Shown here in pieces: positions 28,601-37,051 of a stretch of 64,000 nucleotides of DNA. Position numbers and translations under genes: made by a program. Origin of the DNA: an uncultured Gemmatimonadales bacterium. Its GTDB lineage: Bacteria > Gemmatimonadota > Gemmatimonadetes > Longimicrobiales > Gaopeijiaceae. The notes below the pieces were generated by a model. It searched no databases and was not told where the DNA came from. It saw nothing but the letters and a program-made list of their open reading frames with translations. How positions within the stretch are numbered: position 1 is the stretch's first letter; each line of letters begins with the position of its first letter. Where the stretch lies: contig CALFPJ010000021.1 in assembly GCA_937919655.1 (NCBI GenBank), positions 1 through 64,000 of the forward strand, read 5' to 3'.

Positions 28601-29205
28601 TGAAGGGTTCGCTCCCCGACGGGACCGTCTCATCCGAGCGACTTCCACAACTGGCGCAGGGGAGCACCGTGCGGGTCGCGGGGCTCGTAACCACGCGCCA
28701 AAGGCCTGGAACTGCAAAGGGCTATGTCTTTGTCCTGATGGAAGATGAGTACGGTCCCATAAACGTGATTGTTAAGCCTGATATCTACAAACGGGACCGT
28801 AATCAGGTGCGCCTAGAGCCTTTCCTCACGGTGCGTGGAAAGCTCCAAAAAGACGGAGACACTCTGAACGTGATCGCCTACGAAGTGGAGGCACTAAGGG
28901 TCCCCGGAGCCCCGATTCGGAGGCGTGGGCTTTCGAAGACCTACGGAGACGGTGAGGCCGCTGGAACTGACTTCGAACCGGTCGTGCGCGCCGGGCGCCC
29001 CGACGGCAGCCTCACCGGTGCGGCGGCCCCCGAAAACGGCCTCATGATGGTCCACGACAAGGCCTCTCAGGACATCGAGGAGCGACCAGGCGCCCTGCCC
29101 TCCGCATTGGAATCTTTGGCCGATCCGGATCACAAGGGTCCGAGCCCGTTCAGTTATCTCACGGCACTCAGGCAAAGTCCGCCTGGGATCAAGAGCTGGG
29201 GGTAA
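25669..29205 (+). CDS. dnaE2: Error-prone DNA polymerase III alpha subunit DnaE2 (ImuC)
   Basis: A C-family polymerase used for mutagenic translesion synthesis, normally SOS-induced and working with ImuB. The PHP domain opens with VELHCHSGYSFLDGASHPEE near residue 14, a DnaE2 hallmark. The palm motif PDIDLDFP lies near 420, followed by fingers, CQWDKDSCEDAGFIKIDFLA near 560, and a C-terminal OB fold (about 990-1080; RQRPGTAKGYVFVLMEDE). At 1178 residues it is slightly longer than usual because of a disordered tail after the OB fold. GTG 25669 is used; GTG 25693 is an alternative nearer the conserved start. Neither imuA nor imuB adjoins it. A repeat like those before lexA lies upstream. Confidence 0.9.
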   Translation: MLLRGRIEVPIPYVELHCHSGYSFLDGASHPEELAMRAVELGYPALALTDHNGLYGSMEFAHAASRVNLQPITGAEVTLRDCFPGVDEPEDGHHVTLLAETPQGYANLCRLITEAHMGSERGDTRLALPSLLALSEGLILLTGCPKGPLTAALNSSVSDAEGLTRQLVSAFGPGSVFVELQDNAVKGDTARNKALARHAGHMGLGVVATGNVHYHRPERHRLQDVLVSIKNRATLDAAHGARRANRLFHLAEPWEMHHRFETRPEAITNTLLIAERCAAFDLTEDLGYEFPNFEGSERGGDIESLAAMCRAKIGTLYKPGSQQERDAEDRLQTELQLVDLHGLGGFFLVYRDIMELATQVAREVRGEAPRGHSGLPPGRGRGSSVSSIICYLIGLSHIDPVKNNLFLGRFLNEALRSVPDIDLDFPRDIREQLILRVYKKYGHEHTALVCTFPTYRLKSAVREIGKALELPMGELEKLSKLSEHRSASGLAEEIASLPEFKDRADAQLWKLLGELAEDVAGLPRHISQHVGGMIISSRPLVEIVPLEPAAWEGRVLCQWDKDSCEDAGFIKIDFLALGMLSLVEESIDLISERHGEAPDLSRIDFEDEAIYDRVCSGDTVGLFQVESRAQIQMLRRTRPRNLEDLAVQVAIVRPGPIVGGAVNPYVRRREMLRENPGYEIPYPHPLLEGPLAETLGVIIFQDQVLTVCQALAGFSDGQAESLRRAMSRKRSKEALVAHWEEFRTGALANGVEEVTAREIFQQVTAFSEFGFPKSHAAAFGLLAYQSAWLRHYYPIEFYVGLFNNQPMGFYSLDALGRDARRNGIKTLLPSLNYSQVICTPEGNDLRIGLGFVRGWGTEIAQRIVDEREKRGPYTSLIDFLRRTPAALKRPAIENMIWVGGFGDFGLTRRELLWQAGLWLGPETDNGRTGGRDDHAQTEMALADPYAGLAFPDLDASDQMVAEYRMLRFSAELHPLTLLKGSLPDGTVSSERLPQLAQGSTVRVAGLVTTRQRPGTAKGYVFVLMEDEYGPINVIVKPDIYKRDRNQVRLEPFLTVRGKLQKDGDTLNVIAYEVEALRVPGAPIRRRGLSKTYGDGEAAGTDFEPVVRAGRPDGSLTGAAAPENGLMMVHDKASQDIEERPGALPSALESLADPDHKGPSPFSYLTALRQSPPGIKSWG

Positions 29206-29291
29206 CCCAACTCTGCCACTCGATTCCTTGCGTTCTTGGTCTCAGAAGCGGACCATCCCGGCTAGTCATCCCACGCTCAGCCCTGAAAGTC

Positions 29292-29696
29292 ATGAAGAAA
29301 GCCACACCCATCATCACCGTCGACGCAATCGAACCCTGCCTGGACTTCTGGACCACACTGGGCCTCACCGTCACGGTCACGGTGCCCCATGAAGACGCGA
29401 TGGGCTTCGCGATGCTCCACCAGGGCGATATCGAGCTGATGTACCAGAGTCGAGCCAGCATTGATGCCGATTTGGGCGAATCTGGGGCCCCTGCCGGACT
29501 GGGAGCCGAACTCGCACACGGGACGTCTACGCTGTTCGTCGAGGTGGACGACCTCGACGCAACGATTGCCGCTCTGGGAGAGAGAGAAGTCGTCGTGGCG
29601 CGGCGGCAGACGTTCTACGGCATGGACGAAATCTTCGTTCGGGCGCCTTGTGGAACGCTTGTGGGGTTGGCGGCGAAGATCGAGGGCTCTGAGTAG
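29292..29696 (+). CDS. VOC (glyoxalase/bleomycin-resistance) superfamily protein
   Basis: A 134-residue single vicinal-oxygen-chelate module with the usual pattern of two beta-alpha-beta-beta-beta units: IITVDAIEPCLDFWTTLGLT at the start and FYGMDEIFVRAPCGTLVGLA at the end. Members bind a metal and act as lyases, dioxygenases or resistance proteins; nothing here points to one of these. The ATG at 29292 is clear. It is 86 bases after dnaE2 and ends just before an inverted-repeat element. Confidence 0.8.
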   Translation: MKKATPIITVDAIEPCLDFWTTLGLTVTVTVPHEDAMGFAMLHQGDIELMYQSRASIDADLGESGAPAGLGAELAHGTSTLFVEVDDLDATIAALGEREVVVARRQTFYGMDEIFVRAPCGTLVGLAAKIEGSE

Positions 29697-29699
29697 AAG

Positions 29700-29873
29700 G
29701 CGGAAGCCGCCCTGCGGGGTCGCTCCTTTTGAAGAGGTCGCTTGCGCGGGAAAACATCTTGGGGTCCAATCGTTACTGTTGGCGGTCATCTTCTTCCTTC
29801 CCGCGACTGCGCTATGCGAAGCGTAGCTTCGATACCGTCTTCATAGGGAGCGACCCCGCCGGACGGCTTCCGC
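29700..29873. repeat. Inverted-repeat element (REP/MITE-like), ~174 bp
   Basis: The ends, 29700-29726 and 29847-29873, are 27-base inverted repeats that agree at 25 of 27 positions (GCGGAAGCCG...GGGGTCGCTCC). Inside are smaller inverted repeats, including CGAAGC-GTA-GCTTCG and a GCGCGGGAA/TTCCCGCG pair. No open frame fits. Only one copy is seen here and it differs from the 301-bp element family. It sits directly after the VOC gene and before the convergent M1 peptidase gene. Confidence 0.65.
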
Positions 29874-29914
29874 GCGCATTGGGTCTCGCGGGCCGTCCAG
29901 GGGGCGTTTAGCAA

Positions 29915-29936
29915 GTGCCCGGACTCCGTCGGGCAC
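29915..29936 (-). terminator. Hairpin after the M1 peptidase gene
   Basis: GTGCCCG and CGGGCAC form a perfect 7-bp stem with an 8-base loop, about 40 bases downstream of the M1 peptidase stop. The minus-strand 3' side has only a weak T-rich run, so termination is tentative. Confidence 0.4.
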
Positions 29937-29975
29937 CAACCAAGCTCTGATCCGAGGCACGAGGCGCCCCTCCGC

Positions 29976-31976
29976 CTACCCCCGCGGCCAGATGTTGTTG
30001 GAACGATCCACGTCTGGGGCCAGGCCTGACGGGTCGATTTCCACGCGCCGGACGGTGCCTGCCGAGGCCGGCACATCGATCTGGTACGTCGTATTCCCGT
30101 CTAGCCAATGCTCAGCCGGGATTTCGTGCTCAATCACCCCGCCGGCCGTGGTGCGAATAGAGACCTTGGCGGGAAACGGGGCGAAACCGCGATCCTCGAT
30201 GGTCACGGTGGCTCCACCGCCGATCTTCGCCACCACGGCGCCCACAGAATGATCTAACGTCCATGTCTCGAAGTAGAACGACGTCCAGAACCAATCGAGG
30301 TCCTGTTCCGCGAAGCGCTCGAACGTCGCGAAGAAGTCCCACGGCGTGGGATGCTTGTAGGCCCACTCGGATATAAAGGCTCGATACGCCTCTTCCCACT
30401 TCTCCCGACCCATCAACTCGCGCAGAGCAACCATGAGCGTGGCGGGTTTGGAATAAGACGCGTTTCCGTAGCCTGGACCGGGTTCGTACCAGTCCCCATG
30501 GCGCATCATGCTCTGCTCCAACTGCGCGCCAGCGACCTGGAGATAGCTCCTTCCCTCGACCCTATGGTGATCCACGCCAGGCCAGTACTCCATACGGCTC
30601 TGGTCTTCCAAGAACGTCGTAGAGCCTTCATCCATCCACGCGTGCCGTTTTTCGTTCGAGCCCACGATCATCGGGATCCACATGTGCGCGAGTTCATGGG
30701 ACGTGACATTGAAGAGCGCCTGCGCGTCCTGACCCTCATAGGGGCCGATCAAGGTCAGCATGGGGAACTCCATTCCACCGTCGATGATATCCGCACCCTC
30801 TACCGAGGTCATGTGTGACCACGGGTACGGAAAGCCAGTGTAGACCGAGTGGTATTCGATCGACTGCTTGCCGTAGAGCCACTGATCGGCCCACAGCGGA
30901 GCCCGCTCCGGGCGCCAAAACGAGTGGATCATGACTCGATCTTCCTCGCCGTCCTCATCCCGGTCTGGCACAAGAGCGGACGTCGCGTTCCAATGCTGCA
31001 CGTTCGAAGTGGTCCATGTAAAATCACGAACGTTTTCGGCGGTGAAGCGGTAGGTCAGCCAACCGTCATCGCCGAGCGTGGTTACCGTCTCCGCGTCGCG
31101 CTCGCCTTGGGCCGCGATCGTCACGAGTGCGTCCGACGTGGCCGCTTCTGCCAGGCGTTCCAACGTCAGCGGCGTGAAGACCTCATTCGGGTTCTGGAGT
31201 TCACCCGTCGCCATCACACTCCATCCGGCTGGGACGCTGATCTCAGCGGAGTAGTTGGCGAAGCCATCATAGAACTCTGCGTTGCCTAGGTAGGGCTGCG
31301 CATCCCAGAGCCTCAGGTCGTCAAAAACGGCCATTTTTGGGAACCAATAGGCGATGAAATACATCTCCTTATCCGAATGACCCATTCGACCGGACCCGTT
31401 TTGGGGCACAGTGAACTCAAAGCCGATCTCAAGCTCCAATGTGTCTCCCTTCTCCACTGGCAGAGCCGGCCTGATCTGCATGAGGGTGCCGTCCACCTCG
31501 TAGCCGGGCCCGTCCTCGAGTTCACTCTCTTCTAGCGGCTCTCCGTCAACGAGAACACTGGTCAGGGTCACACCGCCGGTAATTTCCTGAGTCGCCTGCC
31601 TGGGCGACCCCTCTTTGTGCAGGTTCTGAGACAGCTGCAACCAGACCCCAGGAAGCGTGGCCGGCGCATTTTGCGCATACAAGATCCGCACGGAGCCCAC
31701 GAGGAGGGACGTCTCAGGGTCGAGCTTGGCGGTCAGCTCGTAAGACGAGCCCTGCTGCCAATAGGCGTGTCCCGGACTCCCGTCCGCGCTGCGCCACCCC
31801 CGATCGAGCGACCTCTGATAGAACGGAGGAAGCACCACCGGCGCGGGTACGGGGCGTCGAGGGCTGGCTGCGGATTGTGCCTGACCAGCGAGGTCGGCCG
31901 GCGTCGAAACCGCCAACATCGCAACGAGGGCGCATCCACTCATGATCTTCGACGTCAGGAAGTCTTCTCTTCGCAT
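29976..31976 (-). CDS. M1-family zinc metallopeptidase, exported
   Basis: A gluzincin aminopeptidase, 666 residues. The zinc site HELAHMW lies near residue 427 and the third ligand in MDEGSTTFLED near 446. The substrate-anchoring GxMEN-type motif appears as DGGMEFPM near 395. A signal peptide (MSGCALVAMLAVSTPADLAG) indicates export. ATG 31976 is preferred because GGAG lies eight bases upstream; the in-frame TTG at 31979 is one codon earlier. The C-terminal part is beta-rich and replaces the long helical domain of PepN. With the M28, M20 and P1 enzymes nearby it points to peptide scavenging. Confidence 0.92.
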   Translation of the reverse strand: MRREDFLTSKIMSGCALVAMLAVSTPADLAGQAQSAASPRRPVPAPVVLPPFYQRSLDRGWRSADGSPGHAYWQQGSSYELTAKLDPETSLLVGSVRILYAQNAPATLPGVWLQLSQNLHKEGSPRQATQEITGGVTLTSVLVDGEPLEESELEDGPGYEVDGTLMQIRPALPVEKGDTLELEIGFEFTVPQNGSGRMGHSDKEMYFIAYWFPKMAVFDDLRLWDAQPYLGNAEFYDGFANYSAEISVPAGWSVMATGELQNPNEVFTPLTLERLAEAATSDALVTIAAQGERDAETVTTLGDDGWLTYRFTAENVRDFTWTTSNVQHWNATSALVPDRDEDGEEDRVMIHSFWRPERAPLWADQWLYGKQSIEYHSVYTGFPYPWSHMTSVEGADIIDGGMEFPMLTLIGPYEGQDAQALFNVTSHELAHMWIPMIVGSNEKRHAWMDEGSTTFLEDQSRMEYWPGVDHHRVEGRSYLQVAGAQLEQSMMRHGDWYEPGPGYGNASYSKPATLMVALRELMGREKWEEAYRAFISEWAYKHPTPWDFFATFERFAEQDLDWFWTSFYFETWTLDHSVGAVVAKIGGGATVTIEDRGFAPFPAKVSIRTTAGGVIEHEIPAEHWLDGNTTYQIDVPASAGTVRRVEIDPSGLAPDVDRSNNIWPRG

Positions 31977-32029
31977 CAACCGCTCTCCGCTCTCAATTTT
32001 GGCTCTGCCCGCTACCGCTCGAACGAACC

Positions 32030-32911
32030 TCAGGGATTCCGCTTCACGTAAAACGCCACTCCAGCCCAGTCGGTCGCCGCCGAGAACATGTCGAAGTACC
32101 GCTTTACGCGATCCTCCCCCATGTAGGGCCCCAACTCTTCCATCACCTCGTCGTTAAAGCGGTCAGCATCCGCCCCGTCTTCACGCTCCAACGCGATCCG
32201 CACCCGTGCCTCCAGTGCATCGAGGCGCGTCTGCAGGGCCACGCGTCGCTCCTCGATGCCCTCGTGAATACCAAAATGGGTCGCCCCGAACCTTTCGGGT
32301 CCGATCGCCCCTACTTCGTTCAACGTTTTGGCCCAGGCCCGCAAGTCGACCGCAGGGGGAGGAGTCGGCGGGTGTGATGGCCCACCTGACAACACAATCC
32401 CCATGGCGTCCCCCGCGAACAACGTGCCGTCACGCTCGTCCAAATACGCCAGATGGTGTGCAATATGTCCGGGGGTCGAGACCGTCCGCACACCAGGCCA
32501 AGGGCCGGGGTCACCGGGACTCCATGCCTCGATTCTGTCGGCTGGGACAGGTCTCATTTCTCCCCAAAGTCGATCGTGGGCCTCCCCGAACGTGCGACGC
32601 GTGCTCGCTACGAGCCGTTCGGGGTCCACCATGTAGGACGCGCCATCGACGTGGACGTGCACGGTCGCCTTCGGAAACAACTCCAAAAGGTGTCCTGTGG
32701 CGCCGGCATGATCCAGGTGGACATGGGTCAGAAGCACGTGCCTGAGGTCGCGGGGCCCCAGGCCACGCTCCGCCAGTGCCCTCACCAGCACATCAAGGCA
32801 CGTGGTCGGTCCCGGGTCGACGATGGTCGGTTCGTGGGTATCCACCAAATAACAGGCGATCGCGCCGTCCAGCCCCAAGTGCATCAAATCAATACAAGCG
32901 GACTCATTCAT
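32030..32911 (-). CDS. MBL-fold metallo-hydrolase
   Basis: A 293-residue metallo-beta-lactamase-fold hydrolase with the zinc motif THVHLDHAG near residue 63, a later GHIAHHLAYLD histidine block and FAGDAMG aspartate. The C-terminal ~100 residues are helical, as in thioesterase-like MBL proteins. ATG 32911 has GAGGGG seven bases upstream, so the 21 upstream codons of the open frame are excluded. Substrate unknown. A strong terminator separates it from citrate synthase on the same strand. Confidence 0.88.
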   Translation of the reverse strand: MNESACIDLMHLGLDGAIACYLVDTHEPTIVDPGPTTCLDVLVRALAERGLGPRDLRHVLLTHVHLDHAGATGHLLELFPKATVHVHVDGASYMVDPERLVASTRRTFGEAHDRLWGEMRPVPADRIEAWSPGDPGPWPGVRTVSTPGHIAHHLAYLDERDGTLFAGDAMGIVLSGGPSHPPTPPPAVDLRAWAKTLNEVGAIGPERFGATHFGIHEGIEERRVALQTRLDALEARVRIALEREDGADADRFNDEVMEELGPYMGEDRVKRYFDMFSAATDWAGVAFYVKRNP

Positions 32912-32935
32912 CGTCGTTCCCCTCTCGTAATAAGA

Positions 32936-32968
32936 CGCAAAAGGGGGCGTCCGCACTCGGACGCCCCC
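32936..32968 (-). terminator. Rho-independent terminator of gltA
   Basis: A perfect 10-bp stem (GGGGGCGTCC paired with GGACGCCCCC, 32943-32968) with a 6-base loop is followed on the minus strand by TTTTGCG. It lies 26 bases after the citrate synthase stop, a textbook intrinsic terminator. Confidence 0.9.
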
Positions 32969-32993
32969 TCGCAAATCGCACTACAGCGTTCGG

Positions 32994-34304
32994 TCAGCCA
33001 CGCTCACCGATCGGCACGAAATCACGTTCGCCCGCGCCCACGTAAACCTGTCGCGGGCGGGCGATGCGCTGTTCCGGATCCATCAGCATCTCCTGCCACT
33101 GCGCCAGCCACCCAACCGTGCGTGGAATCGCGAACAGGACGGGGAACATCTCGACCGGGAATCCCATCGCCTGGTATATAATACCCGAGTAGAAATCGAC
33201 GTTGGGGTACAGATTACGCTCAACGAAAAAGTCTTCGTTCAGGGCGATGCGCTCGAGCTCTAATGCAATGTCCAGTAACGGATTACGTCCCGTCACCTCA
33301 AACACTTCATCAGCTGTGCGTTTGATGATGCTCGCACGTGGATCGTAGGCTTTGTACACACGGTGTCCGAAGCCCATGAGGCGCTCTTCGCGCTTCTTTA
33401 CACCCTCCATGAACGCAGGGATGTTATCTACGCTGCCGATCCGGTTGAGCATACGCAAAACCGCTTCGTTGGCGCCTCCGTGCAGTGGCCCGTAAAGCGC
33501 AGCCATGGAGCCCGCCAAGGCAGAGTACGGATCGGCCTGGGACGAACCGATCACCCTCATGGCGGTCGTCGAGCAGTTCTGCTCGTGATCCGCATGAAGA
33601 ATGAACAACACGTCCAGCGCCCGCTCAAGCACCGGGCTCGGCTTGTAGTCACGGGTCCCGATCCTGAACAGCATGTTCAGGAAATTGGCCGAGTAGGAGA
33701 GCTCGTTTTCGGGGTACACGTAGGGCAGCCCGCGGTGATGACGGTACGCATACGCAGCCAGCGTCGGCATCTTGGCTACGAGCCGCACAATCTGTTCCCA
33801 GCGGGTGTCTGCATCCCCTACTTCTTTGGCCTCGGGGTAGAAGGTCGACAGCGCGCTCACACCGCTGATGACCATCCCCATGGTGTGGGCATCGTACCGG
33901 AAGCCCTCGAAAAGATCGGTGATGTTCTCGTGCACGTAGGTATGGAACGTCACGTCGTGCACGAACGCGTTGAGCTGACTCTCGGTGGGTAGCTCTCCTT
34001 TCAGCAGGAGATACGACACTTCGAGATGCGAACTGCGCTCTGCCAGCTGTTCGATCGGAATGCCGCGGTAACGGAGAATGCCCTTCTCGCCGTCAATGAA
34101 CGTCACTTCGCTACGCGTCGATGCCGTGTTCGAAAACGCCGGATCGTACGCCATCATCCCGAAGTCAGACTCGTTGACCTTGATCTGCCTAAGATCCATG
34201 GCGCGAATTACTTCGCCATCATGGATGTCCACCTCATAGTCGCGTCCGGTACGGTTGTCGCGGATCGAGAGAGTGTTTTTGCTCTCGTTTCCGGTTTCTG
34301 CCAT
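32994..34304 (-). CDS. gltA: Citrate synthase
   Basis: Condenses acetyl-CoA with oxaloacetate to citrate, the entry step of the TCA cycle. The 436-residue hexameric-type enzyme has LFILHADHEQNCST near residue 225, the catalytic histidine region LYGPLHGGANEAVL near 262, GFGHRVYKAYDPRA near 305 and the active-site aspartate in NVDFYSG near 360. ATG 34304 has GGAGA six bases upstream; sixteen upstream in-frame codons are not needed. It has its own promoter and terminator, so it is a single-gene unit. Aconitase lies 3 kb away. Confidence 0.96.
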   Translation of the reverse strand: MAETGNESKNTLSIRDNRTGRDYEVDIHDGEVIRAMDLRQIKVNESDFGMMAYDPAFSNTASTRSEVTFIDGEKGILRYRGIPIEQLAERSSHLEVSYLLLKGELPTESQLNAFVHDVTFHTYVHENITDLFEGFRYDAHTMGMVISGVSALSTFYPEAKEVGDADTRWEQIVRLVAKMPTLAAYAYRHHRGLPYVYPENELSYSANFLNMLFRIGTRDYKPSPVLERALDVLFILHADHEQNCSTTAMRVIGSSQADPYSALAGSMAALYGPLHGGANEAVLRMLNRIGSVDNIPAFMEGVKKREERLMGFGHRVYKAYDPRASIIKRTADEVFEVTGRNPLLDIALELERIALNEDFFVERNLYPNVDFYSGIIYQAMGFPVEMFPVLFAIPRTVGWLAQWQEMLMDPEQRIARPRQVYVGAGERDFVPIGERG

Positions 34305-34358
34305 GGTATCTCCAGCGGGGCCGAGCGTTACTCGTCGTCCTTGGTTTAACAACTATCT

Positions 34359-34387
34359 AGTATACCGACGGGACTCAAGCGTCCCAA
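34359..34387 (-). promoter_or_regulatory. Sigma-70-type promoter of gltA
   Basis: On the minus strand, TTGGGA (34382-34387) and TATACT (34359-34364) are separated by 17 bases. The predicted transcript would start near 34352, giving a leader of about 48 bases before the gltA start. Confidence 0.6.
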
Positions 34388-34529
34388 GGGCAATAACGAT
34401 GAAGTCACGAGATTGGCTATCAAGCATACACCCTGCTTGAATCCGGAGTTCGTGCGGAGTACTGTGAATTAGTACGAAGATCTTCGGGCCACTGAGGATT
34501 CTTTCCCCTCGTACGGAATCAGAGACAAG

Positions 34530-36795
34530 TTGCACGGCGCCCCCGCACAAGCTACCGAAGCACCACCCGCCTCTGACTCCGCGCCAGACGGACGTCATTT
34601 CCTGTTGCGTGATCGAATATTGACCGCAGGCGTGATCGTCTGGGTCGCGTCGCTACTACCGTCCTTTTTCCCGGTCCTCGACACCAACCTTACGTTCGTC
34701 TTGGCGAGTTTGTACTCCGACGCGCCGAGCCTGCTGGTCGCTTTTGTTGCGGCTATCCTCGCGTGGAGATCAGGCGAAACTGGCCGTGCACGAGGCTTTT
34801 GGGCCCTCCTCGCCGCCAGCGTGTTCATGTTCTTGGTCGTCCGGGCGATGTACTTCGTTCTCCCCCTGCGGGCAACCGAAACGCAGTGGTTCGACCTGAC
34901 TCAAGACGCTTTCTATGTCCCTGGCTACCTCATTGTCGCGTTCGCCCTGGAGCGTCGCCCAGATTGAGTAGCGGCTCGCGGGCACCGCGGGCGTCTCCAG
35001 CAGATCGAGCTTCTGGGTGGTCTCGTGTTCGTGTTCGGGCTCCTCGGGTACTTCATCGTTCTCCCAAGCATCTTCGTGCCGGAGTCGTACGGGTCTTGGG
35101 TTCCTTCGCTGGCGATGTACGTGGTTCTGGACGCCTACATCGCGCTACGGTTGATCGCCGTGCTGAGAAGCCGAATTGGCCCGGACTGGCGCTGGACGTA
35201 TAGGGCCCTCGCAGCCGCGTACGGACTTTGGTTCTTCGCGGACATTGCGGAGGGCCTGTTGCTCCTTGATGCGGTCCCTCAGATCGATGCGGGAACGCCA
35301 CTGGATCTGCTCTGGCACCTCCCGATTCTGTGCATCCTGATCGCGATCCAGTGTCGGACCTGGCCCATCCCCGCTGAACGAGAGGACGAATTCGCCATCT
35401 CTGAAGAGAGACTCGACGCCCTTCTTCCTGCGCGCACCGGGCTCGCGGGTTTAGCTCTCGCCCTTCCCACCGTCCACCTCATATTAGGCGCTGCGGGCAT
35501 GAGAGAACCGGGGGCCGACGGCGTGCGGGAATTGCTACTGATCTTCATCGTCGGGGCGCTCGGCAGCCTCCTGCTCCGGCACCAGCTTGTCATGCGTCAG
35601 TTGGCCAGCTCGCTGGAGGCGGACCGACAGCTCGTTTCCGATCAGCTTCACATCTCGCAGCGAATGGAGGCGGTCGGCCGGCTAGCCACTGGGGTGGCGC
35701 ACGATTTTGCCAACATCCTCTCGGTGATTCGTGGAAGGGCCGAACTCCTGATGATGACGAATCAGGTGATGGACGAGGGCGTCCCTGATGTGCGCGAAAT
35801 CGTGGAGGCATCTCGACGCGGGCAGTCTTTGGTGGCGCATCTTCTGACTCTGGGGAGGCGCCTCCCTTCCGCAGCAGAGGCCCATAACCTCGACGCCATC
35901 ATCGGTGAACTACAGCCCCTGCTGGAGCGCGTGCTCCCGGACTCGGTCGATGTCCAGTTCTCGACCGGAGAGCGGGGGCTTCCCGTCGTGCACGCGGACC
36001 GAGCACACCTGGAGCAAATAATCCTGAACCTGGTCGTGAACGCGAGAGACGCGATGCCCAACGGCGGCTCCTTGCGCATCTACACTGAGGTGGTCGACAT
36101 CGATGACCATTTTGCGGTGATCAACGGAGGCACGAGGGGAGGAGAGTACACCCTGCTTCGGGTTACGGACTCCGGTACCGGTATGCCCCCCGAAGTCCGC
36201 CATCTGGTGTTTGATCCGTTCTTTACGACGAAGGAGCAGGATCTCGGGACCGGGCTCGGTCTCTCAATCGTGTACGGCGTTGCTCGGCAGGGGACACGGG
36301 TTCGTGCGGCTCTCAGACGCGATGAGCGGCGGAGCGGTCTTTGAGGTCTATCTGCCGAAGGCTCGTGGGGAGCCCGTAGCAACGCCCCGACCCGAAGCCC
36401 AAGCACCACCCCGAGGTCGGGAGACCATTCTCTTGGTTGATGACTACGAGGCGCTCCGCAAGACAGTTGCCCGCGTGCTCCAAGAGAGCGGTTTTCGGGT
36501 GCTGGAGGCCGGTACCGCCGCAGAAGCTCTAGCGATTTTGGAGCGTCGCAACGAAAGGGTCGAGCTTCTGATCTCCGACCTCGTGCTGCCGGATTTGTCC
36601 GGGTTTGAACTTAAGGCCCGCGCGCTGCGCCGGCTCCCGAACCTGGTCACGGTCTTCATCAGTGGGTACCTAGATGGCGTGACGTCGCTGAGAATTTCTG
36701 AGTCCGCCACGATCCTGGAGAAGCCGTTCTCGCCCGAGGTACTGACCTTTACGGTCCGCCGCGTGCTCGACGAACGGAAACGCTTCACAGGCTGA
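34530..36795 (+). pseudogene. Hybrid sensor histidine kinase with receiver domain, broken
   Basis: A two-component sensor. The N-terminal half (TTG 34530 tentative) has about seven membrane helices. In the middle of these, TGA at 34965-34967 interrupts RRPD-stop-VAARG; the same frame then resumes with LLGGLVFVFGLLGYFIVLP, so CGA to TGA is likely. The phosphorylated histidine is in RLATGVAHDFANILS, the ATPase N box is NARDAM and the G boxes are DSGTGMPPE and GTGLGLS. Near 36287-36300 a one-base shift moves to the frame holding GFVRLSDAMSGG and a C-terminal receiver domain (LLVDDYEAL, ISDLVLPDLSG, EKPFSPE). A nonsense and an indel together suggest decay. Confidence 0.8.
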
Positions 36796-36894
36796 CAGCG
36801 GGGGTCGGATACCCTGTTGGGTCCCCGCTCCTGCGTAAGAGTCGGGTCGGCGTCTCGCCCATCAACGACTGCACGCCTCGAAATATCCTAGAAG

Positions 36895-36977
36895 TACCGG
36901 GGGCGGGAATCGAACCCGCATGCCCTTTCGGACAGCGGCTTTTGAGGCCGCCGCGTCTACCGTTCCGCCACCCCGGC
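36895..36977 (-). tRNA. tRNA-Leu (CAA)
   Basis: The minus strand folds as a class II tRNA. Acceptor arm GCCGGGG pairs with CCCCGGT (one G-U). The D-arm is GGCGGAACGGTAGACGC, the anticodon stem GCGGC/GCCGC encloses CTCAAAA (anticodon CAA), there is a long variable arm, and the T-arm contains GGTTCGATTCC. CCA is not encoded. It lies between the broken sensor kinase and repeat copy B. Confidence 0.93.
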
Positions 36978-36983
36978 AAGGCA

Positions 36984-37001
36984 CGGTCCGAACTCGGACC
37001 G
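36984..37001. other. 18-bp near-palindrome just upstream of tRNA-Leu
   Basis: CGGTCCGA and TCGGACCG are separated by two bases, seven bases before the tRNA 5' end. It could be a protein-binding site or a hairpin in the precursor RNA. No partner site is seen. Confidence 0.35.
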
Positions 37002-37051
37002 CAAGCGAAGGGCAGGAAGCTAACAAACCCTTGGCCCAACACTCAACGGGT

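Noticed and set aside
29206-29291. Possible small gene between dnaE2 and the VOC gene
   Set aside because: Only 86 bases, with no start and ribosome site pair.
34965-34967. In-frame TGA of the sensor kinase as selenocysteine
   Set aside because: The context RRPD-stop-VAARG fits an arginine codon CGA changed to TGA, in a loop with no redox role, and the gene is broken elsewhere.
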